In this document: one piece after another, positions 1 to 7,244 of the stretch
Layout of the letters: each line of letters starts with the position of its first letter
Numbering within the stretch: the stretch's first letter is position 1
Assembly (NCBI RefSeq): GCF_024305245.1
Contig: NZ_JAMWYX010000006.1
Location: 1-64,000 of the forward strand
DNA from: Erythrobacter sp.
Lineage (GTDB): Bacteria; Pseudomonadota; Alphaproteobacteria; Sphingomonadales; Sphingomonadaceae
Direction: 5' to 3'
DNA length: 64,000 nt
The notes under the pieces: generated by a model
Told to the model about the DNA's origin: nothing
The model's database searches: none
The model's input: only the letters and a program-made list of their open reading frames with translations
Program-made: the position numbers and the translations under genes

Positions 1-818
1 CCGCCCGAAAAGCCGCCGCCCCCGCCGAAACCGCCGCCGCCGCCCCAGCCGTCGCTGTCACCGCCGGACATCGCGCCGCGCAGGATTGCGCTGCCCACTT
101 CCCACAGGATGATGTCGCGCGCGGTATCGCCAACGCCCCGCCCGCGCGATTCGCCCCGGCTGCCCCAAGGGCCATCGCCCTTCGAGCGGTATTTCCGCCG
201 CCGTTTGGAACGCATGATCGGCAGGACGAAAAAGAAGAACATGAAAGCGAGCCAGATCAGCACGCCGATGGGGAATCCACCGTCGCTCTGCCGCGCCTCG
301 CTCGCCGCAGCGGTGACCTGCGCGGCTTCTTCGGGCGGCAATTGCAGCTGGGTAATGATCGCGTCGGTTCCGGCCGCGATCCCGCCGGGAAAATCGCCCT
401 CGCGGAAGGCGGGCAGGATCTGGTTCTGGATGATCAGCGATGACAACGCATCGGTGAGATAGCCTTCCAGCCCATAGCCGACCTCGATCCGCACCTTGCG
501 ATCATTGGGCGCAATCAGCAGCAGCGCGCCGTCATTGCGGGTCTCATCGCCAAGGCCCCATGCGCGGCCCAGCTGATAGCCGTAATCGGCAATGTCATAG
601 CCCTGCAGATCGGGGATCGTGGCGACCACCAACTGCCGCTGCGACTGGGTCTCCAGCGCCTCCAGCTTGGCGGTCAACGCCGCTTCTTCCTCGGGCGAGA
701 GAATGTCGGCATTATCGACCACGCGCCCGGTTAGTTCGGGAAACTCGGGCTGCGCGGCCAGCGGGGACGCAAACATCGCCCCCGCCACCGCGAGCATCAT
801 GAGCAGATGGCGAAGCAC
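1..818 (-). CDS. TPM-domain (YgcG-like) membrane protein, partial
   Basis: The 3' end of this gene is cut by the window edge. From a GTG at 818 it reads a signal peptide (about residues 1-23, ending ASPLAAQ) and then a TPM domain (VVDNADILSPEEE, VEVGYGLEGYLTDA-type motifs). Near residues 195-215 there is one strongly hydrophobic segment (WLAFMFFFFVLPIM). The tail is glycine-rich (GGGFGGGGGFSGGGG), which is typical of the YgcG/TPM family. The start lies 5 bp after the lemA stop, so the pair is one transcription unit; LemA plus TPM protein is a widespread pairing. The precise function is unknown; members are envelope proteins. An ATG six codons downstream is an alternative start. Confidence 0.85.
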   Translation of the reverse strand, partial: MLRHLLMMLAVAGAMFASPLAAQPEFPELTGRVVDNADILSPEEEAALTAKLEALETQSQRQLVVATIPDLQGYDIADYGYQLGRAWGLGDETRNDGALLLIAPNDRKVRIEVGYGLEGYLTDALSSLIIQNQILPAFREGDFPGGIAAGTDAIITQLQLPPEEAAQVTAAASEARQSDGGFPIGVLIWLAFMFFFFVLPIMRSKRRRKYRSKGDGPWGSRGESRGRGVGDTARDIILWEVGSAILRGAMSGGDSDGWGGGGGFGGGGGFSG

Positions 819-823
819 GCCGA

Positions 824-1429
824 TCAGTTGCTCGTCATGTCGAGCGTGGGCGCGGTTTCGGCGCCTTCGGTTACGGCGGCATAGGGCACCAGCGGCTCGG
901 CACCGTGGACGACCGTTGCGCCGATGATATCAGGGAAGGTGCGGATCGTGGTGTTATACTGGCGCACCGCCTCGTTATAATCGCGAATGGCGACAGCAAT
1001 GCGGTTTTCCGTGCCTTCGAGCTGGCTTTGCAGCGCGATGAAGTTCTGGTTCGACTGGATCTGCGGATAGGCTTCGAAGCTGGCGAGCAGACGCCCGATG
1101 CCTTGGCTCAACTGGCCCTGCGCCGCAGCGAATTGCTCCATCGCAGCCGGATCGTCCAGGTTATCGGCGCTGACATTGACGCTGGTGGCGCGGGCGCGGG
1201 CCTCGGTCACTTCGGTCAGAATGCCGCGTTCGCTTTCGGCTGCGCCGCGCGCGACTTCGGCGAGATTGGGAATCAGGTTGGCGCGGCGCTGGAACTGCGC
1301 CTCGACATCGGCCCACTTGGCCTTGGCCTGTTCCTCGGCCGTCGGCACCGAGTTGATCCCGCAGGCCGCAAGGCTCAGCGCGGCGACAGCGGCAAATGCA
1401 CCGCGCAGCATGGTGGTGAACGTCATCAA
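824..1429 (-). CDS. lemA: LemA family lipoprotein
   Basis: This 201-residue protein has an N-terminal lipoprotein signal ending in the lipobox LAAC (Cys at about 23). The LemA core follows: helical, with RRANLIPNLAEVARG, the signature-like start of the family, then EFRLS-less amphipathic helices and a conserved FIALQSQLEGTENRIAVAR-like stretch. It is predicted to be an outer-membrane-facing or periplasmic lipoprotein. The TPM protein gene starts 5 bp after its stop. The cellular role of LemA proteins is not settled. Start: two ATGs in tandem at 1429/1426, with GGAGGG upstream. The family call is secure; the function is not. Confidence 0.9.
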   Translation of the reverse strand: MMTFTTMLRGAFAAVAALSLAACGINSVPTAEEQAKAKWADVEAQFQRRANLIPNLAEVARGAAESERGILTEVTEARARATSVNVSADNLDDPAAMEQFAAAQGQLSQGIGRLLASFEAYPQIQSNQNFIALQSQLEGTENRIAVAIRDYNEAVRQYNTTIRTFPDIIGATVVHGAEPLVPYAAVTEGAETAPTLDMTSN

Positions 1430-1603
1430 TCGATCCCTCCTGAAGGCGCGCGCACCCGGTCATGGGCGGCGCAGCAAGTTCCTGTATTGTCGATATAGCA
1501 CACCCCCCTGCCGGTTCAAGCGGTGGAGGACAAAATCGCATGGCTTGGCAGGTTGGTGCGAGAGTGCCAGAAGGGGGTAAATAGCGGGCAAAAGGGGATC
1601 AAC

Positions 1604-2032
1604 ATGCTGTCGGAATTCAAGGCTTTCATTGCCAAGGGCAATGTCATGGAACTGGCGGTTGCCGTCATCATCGGGGGCGCGTTTTCGGGGATCGTGAAAT
1701 CGCTGACCGACGAGATCATCATGCCGGTGGTCGGCGCGATCTTCGGCAATATCGACTTTTCCGATCGCTACATCGTGCTCGCAGGAGAGGTTGCGCCGGG
1801 CACGCCGCTCGCCGCCGCGCGCGAGGCCGGGGCCAATGTGCTGGGGCTGGGGGCGTTTGTCTCGGTCGTGATCAACTTCGTGATCCTTGCGGCCATCATT
1901 TTCCTGCTGGTTCGCTACGCCACCAAAATCACCGCGCAGTTCGCAAAGCAGGAGGAGGAAGCCGTCCCCGGCCCGGTCGGCCCGACCGAGGTGGAGCTGC
2001 TGACCGAGATCAGGGACGCATTGCGAAAATAG
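1604..2032 (+). CDS. mscL: Large-conductance mechanosensitive channel MscL
   Basis: MscL forms a homopentameric inner-membrane pore that opens under high membrane tension to release solutes on osmotic downshock. The 142-residue protein begins [27 protein letters not shown], the diagnostic amphipathic S1 helix and TM1. It has a periplasmic loop, TM2 ([18 protein letters not shown]) and a charged C-terminal helix ending in [15 protein letters not shown]. The length matches the family. The frame is open from 1523, but 1604 was chosen because it places the universal N-terminal helix at residue 1. The gene is monocistronic, divergent from lemA, and followed 1-2 bp after the stop by dispersed repeat A. 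Confidence 0.97.
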   Translation: MLSEFKAFIAKGNVMELAVAVIIGGAFSGIVKSLTDEIIMPVVGAIFGNIDFSDRYIVLAGEVAPGTPLAAAREAGANVLGLGAFVSVVINFVILAAIIFLLVRYATKITAQFAKQEEEAVPGPVGPTEVELLTEIRDALRK

Positions 2033-2033
2033 C

Positions 2034-2114
2034 GCAGTCCCTCCGGGCTGCGATATCCTCGCTCACGCGACCTGAAGGTCGTATCGCTGCGGGCGGCCAG
2101 TCGGCCTTGCGGCG
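2034..2114. repeat. Dispersed intergenic repeat, family A copy 1
   Basis: This stretch of about 80 bp begins immediately after the mscL stop. It contains nested inverted repeats (CGACCTGAAGGTCG and GCGGGCGGCCAGTCGGCC). The core, CTCGCTCACGCGACCTGAA followed by TCGCTGCGGGC, recurs after pepA (reversed) and after the gene ending at 60882. It could act as a 3' mRNA end or terminator. Confidence 0.75.
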
Positions 2115-2143
2115 GCGCTGCTGCCGTTTGCGCTTTCATCCAC

Positions 2144-2171
2144 TTCACATTCAGGTTTGGCGCGCTATATC
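2144..2171 (+). promoter_or_regulatory. Candidate promoter of ssrA
   Basis: There is a TTCACA -35-like hexamer (2144-2149), a 16-bp spacer and a TATATC -10-like hexamer (2166-2171). They lie just upstream of the CCGGT-TTCG-ACCGG hairpin that begins the tmRNA precursor. This is pattern matching only; promoters in this group are degenerate. Confidence 0.35.
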
Positions 2172-2177
2172 AGTCGA

Positions 2178-2260
2178 GCCGGTTTCGACCGGATATGGCG
2201 ATAAATGGCTGCGTATAATAGATGCAACGGACCCGGGGGCAGTACCCGGCGGCTCCACCA
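2178..2260 (+). ncRNA. ssrA: tmRNA acceptor piece (permuted ssrA, 5' half of the gene)
   Basis: In alphaproteobacteria the tmRNA gene is circularly permuted: the acceptor (3') piece is encoded first. Here it ends in a TPsiC-like arm, CCGGG-GGCAGTA-CCCGG, followed by CGGCTCC and ACCA ending at 2260. CGGCTCC pairs over 7 bp with GGGGCCG at 2301-2307, the 5' end of the coding piece, to make the acceptor stem. Upstream, a UUCG-capped hairpin (2179-2192) probably belongs to the precursor. The exact 5' end of the mature piece cannot be fixed from sequence alone. Confidence 0.85.
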
Positions 2261-2300
2261 GAAGCGGCGGCCCATGACAATGGCAACCGCAACTCCTGAT

Positions 2301-2540
2301 GGGGCCGAACCAGGATCGACGTGTGTTGAAAAGCGTAGTTTTTGCCCGGGCTGAGTAACCCGCATAAGGCTCACAAACCATAAGTGCCAACGATAACGAA
2401 GCACTCGCAATCGCTGCGTAATTGATGGGCTAACGCCCTGATATTATTAGGCTAAAAAGCGCGGCTGGACCGAGCCGGGCAACAGAATCGGATACCGGGG
2501 GCCCGGGGGAGCCTAGCAACAGAATCCCCCACCTTGGTTT
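2301..2540 (+). ncRNA. ssrA: tmRNA coding piece with proteolysis tag
   Basis: The mature 5' end GGGGCCGAACC (2301) starts the tRNA-like domain, with GGATCGACGTGTG typical of alphaproteobacterial tmRNA. The tag frame runs 2386-2421 and reads ANDNEALAIAA then TAA. The -AA end is the ClpXP degron form. Downstream GC-rich segments with two copies of a CAACAGAATC motif would form the pseudoknot region. About 40 nt (2261-2300) between the pieces is presumably excised. tmRNA rescues stalled ribosomes and tags incomplete proteins. The 3' boundary is approximate. Confidence 0.88.
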
Positions 2541-2558
2541 TGTACGCAGGAGGTCGCC

Positions 2559-3266
2559 TTGCGTCGCGTTTCAATCGTCATACTGTGCGGCTTGGCCGGG
2601 GCGTTCGCCCTGCCGCTCCCCGCTGCCTCTCAGGAAACCCGCGAATCCTACCTCGCACGGATGCGCGTCATCTGCGACGACGGGTGCCTTCAGCCTAGGC
2701 AATTGCTGCGCACCGCCCGCAAGCTGCGCCCCGGTGAGGAGCGCGAAATCGCGGCTATCCTCGACATCGCCGACGTTACGAAGCGCGGTGACAAATACAT
2801 CCTGCTGCAGCAGACCCCCAACCTTTACGATATGTCCGAGTTCGATTTCGGGATGCCGCAGCTGGACCAGAGTCGCATATCCGATCGCAACAATATCAGC
2901 ATCGAGATGGACGAGCAGACCCTGTTCGACCTGCTCAATCTGCCGCAGGTTTCAGAAGGGCCGGGCGCGCGCACCGGCAAGACCAGCGGCATCATCGTCG
3001 AAGGCGACCGGGATCGCAAATTCGTGAAGCCGTCACTCGCCACTCTCAGGGCCGCGTTCCGCAATCGCCGGATCGTGGTTCGGGGCATGCCCCGGCTCGA
3101 TGTCGGCTTCGCAGGGGCCCGGCGTGACCGGAAGAACAAGCAATTGACCCTGATGCTCCGCAATGCGGACGATCTGGCGTTGCTGCCGCGCTATGATGGC
3201 GATGGAAACCCGATCTTCGACGGGCCGCTTGCGGGGCTGGCCGAGCCGGAGCGCGGCGGGCGTTAG
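2559..3266 (+). CDS. Unrecognised secreted protein
   Basis: This 235-residue protein has a clear signal peptide (about residues 1-24, MRRVSIVILCGLAGAF to PAASQ). It is followed by a short Cys pair (ICDDGC), suggesting periplasmic location. The rest is charged, with no motif I recognise. It starts at TTG (2559), chosen because a strong AGGAGG lies at 2548-2553 and no ATG gives the signal peptide. It lies directly after the tmRNA and convergent with the small membrane protein at 3270. I cannot assign a function. Confidence 0.75.
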   Translation: MRRVSIVILCGLAGAFALPLPAASQETRESYLARMRVICDDGCLQPRQLLRTARKLRPGEEREIAAILDIADVTKRGDKYILLQQTPNLYDMSEFDFGMPQLDQSRISDRNNISIEMDEQTLFDLLNLPQVSEGPGARTGKTSGIIVEGDRDRKFVKPSLATLRAAFRNRRIVVRGMPRLDVGFAGARRDRKNKQLTLMLRNADDLALLPRYDGDGNPIFDGPLAGLAEPERGGR

Positions 3267-3269
3267 CGA

Positions 3270-3524
3270 TCAATCGGGCCGTTCGCCAGCCTGCGCGCGC
3301 AATTGCGCCACTTCCTTTTCCAGTCGGATGCAATCGAGCATTTTCGCGCCTGCCAGAAAAACCGCGCCGGTGGTGGCGAGGAACAGCAATTGTCCGCCAA
3401 AGCCGGGGAATTGCTCCAGATAGGCAGAGCCGCGCGCGGTGGAACCGAGCGCAAGAGCATAGATGATCAGAAACGCTTCGAATCGCGTTTTGATCACGAA
3501 CAGCCTGGCGATCTTTCGGAGCAT
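3270..3524 (-). CDS. Small membrane protein, unknown function
   Basis: This 84-residue protein starts MLRKIARLFVIKTRFEAFLI. It has two hydrophobic segments (about residues 15-32 and 43-62: AFLIIYALALG, LLFLATTGAVFLAG) and a short charged C-terminal helix (RLEKEVAQLRAQ). The topology is that of a small two-TM inner-membrane protein. Start 3524 is preferred over 3575 because GGGAGAG lies just upstream and the N-terminal amphipathic helix begins there. A CtrA-like box lies about 45 nt upstream. No family name is recognised with confidence. Confidence 0.7.
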   Translation of the reverse strand: MLRKIARLFVIKTRFEAFLIIYALALGSTARGSAYLEQFPGFGGQLLFLATTGAVFLAGAKMLDCIRLEKEVAQLRAQAGERPD

Positions 3525-3568
3525 TGGCTCTCCCGGGGGCAGACTCGGCACCATCTCGCGGCACCGAT

Positions 3569-3584
3569 TTAACAATGTCGTAAC
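3569..3584 (-). promoter_or_regulatory. CtrA-like binding site
   Basis: TTAAC-N6-GTAAC differs by one base from the alphaproteobacterial CtrA consensus TTAAC-N6-TTAAC (TTAA-N7-TTAA). It sits in the 93-bp gap upstream of the small membrane protein gene starting at 3524. A chance match is possible because the motif is short and degenerate. Confidence 0.35.
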
Positions 3585-3617
3585 CCTAAACCGATCCCGC
3601 GCGATCGCGCAAACGCG

Positions 3618-4868
3618 TTAACCAAGCTGTGCCAGATCGAGCGCATCGAGCAGGGCAAGACGTGCGGCAATCACGCTCGACGCGAGCGATTGTGTGCCGA
3701 CATCGACCGGATCGATCTGCTCCGGCCAATGTTCGGCGATGGTGCGTTCGATCAGGTCGGCTTTGGCTGCGTCGAGCAGGAAGCGCGGGTCGACCGTCGC
3801 CGGATCGCATACCACCCGCAGCCGCAGGCAGGCAGGACCGCCGCCATTGGCCATCGACTGGCGCACGTCGACCGGGATCACCTGCCGGATCGGGCCGTTC
3901 CCTGCCAGCATCGCTTGCGCCCAGCCCCATACGCTCGGGCTTTCGCGGCATTCCTCGGGCACGATCAGCGCCATTGTCCCATCCGGCAACGTGACCAGTT
4001 GCGCGTTGAACAGATAGGTGCGGATCGCCTCTTTCAGCGTCACGGCGCTGGCGGGCACCTCGACCACTTCCAGCGCGGGGAAGGCGGCGCGGATCGCTTC
4101 GTATGCTCCCTGCTGGTCAGCGAAGGCTTCGGCGTGAGTGAACAGCACCCGGCCGTTCGCCACCGCGACGACGTCATTGTGAAACGCGCCGGCTTCGATC
4201 GCTGCGCCATTCTGTTCGATGAAGACAGTGCGTGCGGGATCAAGGCCGTGCGCGCGCGCGACAAGGCGGCTGGCCTGTTCGTGCTGGCGTGCAGGGAAGC
4301 GCCCGCCGGTCTTGCCGTAAACGAACACTTCGACGCCGGGCGCATCGTGGCTGTCGCACAGCCGCATGTGATTGGCGGCGCCTTCATCGCCGAAACTCGG
4401 CGGGACGGCATCGTGGATCGCAAAATGGCGGGTATCGCCGAACGCGGTGTCCAGCTGACGTTTGGTATCGGGCCATTCCTGCGCGCGGTGCAGCATGGTG
4501 ACGAGGTTCGCAGGCGTCAGATGGCAGCGCCCGTCGGCGGTGTCGGGCGCAGGCGAGACGGTAGCAGCGTTGGCAGTCCACATGCTCGATGCCGACCACG
4601 GCGCAGCGCGCAATTGCGGCGGCTCGCTGCCGTCGAGCGCCAGCGCAGACTGCAAAGCGGTGTTGGGGCGGGGCAGGGGCAAAAGATATCCCTGCACCCC
4701 CAGCCGCGCCAGATTGCCGCGCATCTTGGCCACTCCCTGCAAGGCCGCGGCCCGCGGATAGGAGGGATCGCCCGCATGGCTGGCGCTGGCGATATTGCCG
4801 AGGCTCAGTCCGGCGTAATTGTGACTGGGGCCGACGATCCCGTCGAAATTGATCTCGGTCAGGCTCAT
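3618..4868 (-). CDS. astB: N-succinylarginine dihydrolase
   Basis: AstB hydrolyses N2-succinylarginine to N2-succinylornithine, CO2 and ammonia, the second step of the arginine succinyltransferase pathway. The 416-residue protein opens EINFDGIVGPSHNYAGLSLGN, the family hallmark. It contains the guanidine-modifying-superfamily features HNDVVAVANGR (catalytic His) and NGGGPACLRLR (region of the nucleophile Cys near the C terminus). Start 4868 is chosen: its ATG overlaps the astA TGA (ATGA), and the longer reading to 4901 adds an Arg-rich non-conserved leader. It is the last gene of the M20 hydrolase-astA-astB operon. Confidence 0.95.
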   Translation of the reverse strand: MSLTEINFDGIVGPSHNYAGLSLGNIASASHAGDPSYPRAAALQGVAKMRGNLARLGVQGYLLPLPRPNTALQSALALDGSEPPQLRAAPWSASSMWTANAATVSPAPDTADGRCHLTPANLVTMLHRAQEWPDTKRQLDTAFGDTRHFAIHDAVPPSFGDEGAANHMRLCDSHDAPGVEVFVYGKTGGRFPARQHEQASRLVARAHGLDPARTVFIEQNGAAIEAGAFHNDVVAVANGRVLFTHAEAFADQQGAYEAIRAAFPALEVVEVPASAVTLKEAIRTYLFNAQLVTLPDGTMALIVPEECRESPSVWGWAQAMLAGNGPIRQVIPVDVRQSMANGGGPACLRLRVVCDPATVDPRFLLDAAKADLIERTIAEHWPEQIDPVDVGTQSLASSVIAARLALLDALDLAQLG

Positions 4869-5881
4869 CGCGCCACGCTCCACACTTCGTCGCCTTCGCA
4901 CACGTCGAGCAGATCGGCGCTGGCCGAATCGATCGCGATCCCGCCGTCCGCGTCCAGCGCCCGCGCGCCGAAACAGGCGCGGAAGGTGTCGAGCCGGCCG
5001 GTGGCGAGTATCGCCCGCTCGCCTTCGGTCAGCGTCAGGTCGGTTACGGTTGCGCTCGTGCTGTTCTTCACGCTGGTCACCAGATCGGTATGCGCCACCA
5101 TCGTCGGCCCGCCATCGAATATGTCGACGTAACCATCGTGGCGGAAACCTTCGTTCTCCAGCATCCGCATCGCCGCGCGCCCGGTGGGGTGGGGCACGCC
5201 GATGACGCTGCGTGCGTCGTCATCCAGCATGGCGATATAGACCGGGTGTTTGGGCATCAGGTCGGCGATGAACTGGTTGCCGTTGATCGCGTTGAAATAG
5301 TCCGCGTCCTGAAAGCTCATCCCGAAGAACCGGCCCGCGACCCCTTCCCAGAAGGGCGATCCGCCGCGTTCGTCGATGATCCCGCGCAGCTCTGCCAGAA
5401 TGCGTTCGGCGAAACGGCGGCGGTGCATCGCCACGAACATATAGCGCGACCGGGCGAGCAGCAGGCCAAGTCCGCCGGCGCGTTCATTGGGGTGAAGGAA
5501 CAGCCCGCCCACCTCGCTCGATCCTTCGAGATCGGTGACAAGGCTGAGCAGTTCGGCGCGCACGGTGCGGTCCAATTCCTGCGAATACTGGGTCAGCGTG
5601 TTGAGGCGATAGGAATAGAACGGCCAGCGCTGGCCGACCTGCGTCATCAACTGGCAGGTGCCGCGCACTGCGCCGGTGCGCACGTTTTCCAGCACCAGCA
5701 CGAAAAGTTCATCCGAAAGCGTATCCGAATCGCGGGCAAACGACCCCTCGGCGCGTTCCAGCTTGGTCCGCAGTGCCGTGCGATCAGGCGGCAGATTGGT
5801 GAAGCCGCCGCCAGTCAGCTTGGCCATTTCGTACAGCGCTTCAAGATCGGAAACGCGCGCGGCGCGCAGGCGGAAACTCAT
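4865..5881 (-). CDS. astA: Arginine N-succinyltransferase
   Basis: AstA transfers succinyl from succinyl-CoA to the alpha-amino group of arginine, the committing step of the AST catabolic route. The 338-residue protein starts MSFRLRAARVSDLEALYEMA and has the GNAT-like AstA motifs: GGGFTNLPPD near residue 22, YRLNTLTQYSQEL, and FLHPNERAGGLGLLLARSRYMF, the CoA-binding region. Start 5881 overlaps the upstream gene's stop by ATGA; the longer frame to 6079 is the shadow of that gene. It sits between a coupled M20 hydrolase and astB. AstC, AstD and AstE are not encoded nearby. Confidence 0.95.
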   Translation of the reverse strand: MSFRLRAARVSDLEALYEMAKLTGGGFTNLPPDRTALRTKLERAEGSFARDSDTLSDELFVLVLENVRTGAVRGTCQLMTQVGQRWPFYSYRLNTLTQYSQELDRTVRAELLSLVTDLEGSSEVGGLFLHPNERAGGLGLLLARSRYMFVAMHRRRFAERILAELRGIIDERGGSPFWEGVAGRFFGMSFQDADYFNAINGNQFIADLMPKHPVYIAMLDDDARSVIGVPHPTGRAAMRMLENEGFRHDGYVDIFDGGPTMVAHTDLVTSVKNSTSATVTDLTLTEGERAILATGRLDTFRACFGARALDADGGIAIDSASADLLDVCEGDEVWSVAR

Positions 5882-7101
5882 GCAGGTGTTCCTTCGGTAA
5901 CGGAGCCCTCGGCCAAGGCGCCTTGCGACAGGCGCTCGATCACGCGGGCGGACAGGGCTGCCCGCTCGGCAAGGCTGGGGACGATCAGAAATTCTTGCGG
6001 GGAATGGATCGCGCCGCCGCGCACGCCCATGGTGTCGACCACCGGCACTCCGCAGGCGGCGATGTTGTTGCCGTCGCACACGCCGCCGGTGGATTGCCAG
6101 CGGATGTCCTGTCCCAGTTCGGCGCCGCAGTTACGCACCAGATCGAACAGGCGCTGTGCCGCAGGATCGACGGCCTTGGGCGGGCGCGTGACCCCGCCGT
6201 GGCGATGCGTGGCGACTTCGTGCGCAGCCTCAATATCGAGCAGCAAGGCTTTGAGGTCACAATCGAAGGTTTGCATCGCGCCAGTCGATTTCGGGCGGAT
6301 GTTGAACCGCAGCACGGCATGATCGGGCACCACGTTATTGGCCGCGCCGCCTTCGAGTTTGGCGGGGTTGATGGTGATATCATCGCTCTCCATCGCCTTC
6401 AGCCGCAGGATGAGATCGGCGGCTGCGACGATAGCATTGCGCCCCTCATGCGGGTTGCGACCGGCATGGGCGGACTTGCCGGTGAAAGTGATCGAATAGT
6501 TGCCCGTCCCCCCGCGCTCATGCGCCAGCGTGCCATCGGGCAGGGCGGCGGGTTCATAGGTCAGCGCGGCGAGCTTGCCGGCCGCCATCTTCGCGATCAG
6601 CGCAGCGCTGGCAAGCGACCCGGTCTCTTCGTCCGCATTGATCAGCACGTCATAGCCCAAGGCCGAGGCGCTGGCGGTCTGCTCGAACGCCAGCAGCGCG
6701 TGCAGCATCACGGCAATCCCGCCCTTCATGTCGGCCACGCCCGGCCCGTTCAGCGTGTCGTCGTCCAGCCAGCGCCGGGATTGAAACGCATGATCGGCGG
6801 GAAATACCGTGTCCATATGTCCGGTCAGCAGGATACGGCGGTTGGCCTGCGGGCGCACGCGCACGATCAGGTGCTGGCCGTGCGGCTTGTCGAAGGCGGT
6901 GCCATCGGCGGCAATCGCGGTAACGGGAGCCGGGTCGACCAGTTCGATCGTGCCGGGCAGGGTGGCGAAGGCTTCGGCGAGTGCGGCGGCCTGCGCGGCC
7001 AGACCTGCAAGGTTGCCGGTGCCGGTATTGATCGCGCTCCACGCCTGCACCTGTTCCAGCATGGCGGGCGTATCGAAGGCAGAAAGCTTGGTCATGGTCA
7101 T
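5878..7101 (-). CDS. M20 family metallohydrolase (carboxypeptidase G2-like), ast operon
   Basis: This is a 407-residue zinc hydrolase of the M20 family. Visible metal/catalytic motifs are GHMDTVFP (His/Asp), GPGVADMKGG (bridging Asp), NADEETGS (catalytic Glu plus ligand Glu) and a C-terminal GAIHSPQEF (His ligand). A dimerisation domain with GKSAHAGRNPHEGRNA lies in the middle. It is the first gene of a tightly overlapped operon with astA and astB. Family members cleave amide bonds of N-acyl or C-terminal Glu substrates. In this context it is an attractive candidate for succinylglutamate desuccinylase activity, normally supplied by AstE (inference). Start: ATG at 7101, with a second in-frame ATG at 7095. 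Confidence 0.88.
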   Translation of the reverse strand: MTMTKLSAFDTPAMLEQVQAWSAINTGTGNLAGLAAQAAALAEAFATLPGTIELVDPAPVTAIAADGTAFDKPHGQHLIVRVRPQANRRILLTGHMDTVFPADHAFQSRRWLDDDTLNGPGVADMKGGIAVMLHALLAFEQTASASALGYDVLINADEETGSLASAALIAKMAAGKLAALTYEPAALPDGTLAHERGGTGNYSITFTGKSAHAGRNPHEGRNAIVAAADLILRLKAMESDDITINPAKLEGGAANNVVPDHAVLRFNIRPKSTGAMQTFDCDLKALLLDIEAAHEVATHRHGGVTRPPKAVDPAAQRLFDLVRNCGAELGQDIRWQSTGGVCDGNNIAACGVPVVDTMGVRGGAIHSPQEFLIVPSLAERAALSARVIERLSQGALAEGSVTEGTPA

Positions 7102-7244
7102 CCGCCAACCTCTAGCCGCCCCGACGCGCCAGTCCAACCCGTTGCGGGCTGGCAGACCGTTGCAATGCACTGCCCTCTGCGCCATAGCGCGCCCCGTTCT
7201 CTCCTCCCCAGGACTTGCCCCCAGCCAGATCCAAGAGGACGCCA

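Noticed and set aside
1..60. CCGCCG-rich tract at the window start
   Set aside because: It is the Gly-rich tail of the TPM protein read in reverse, not a satellite repeat.
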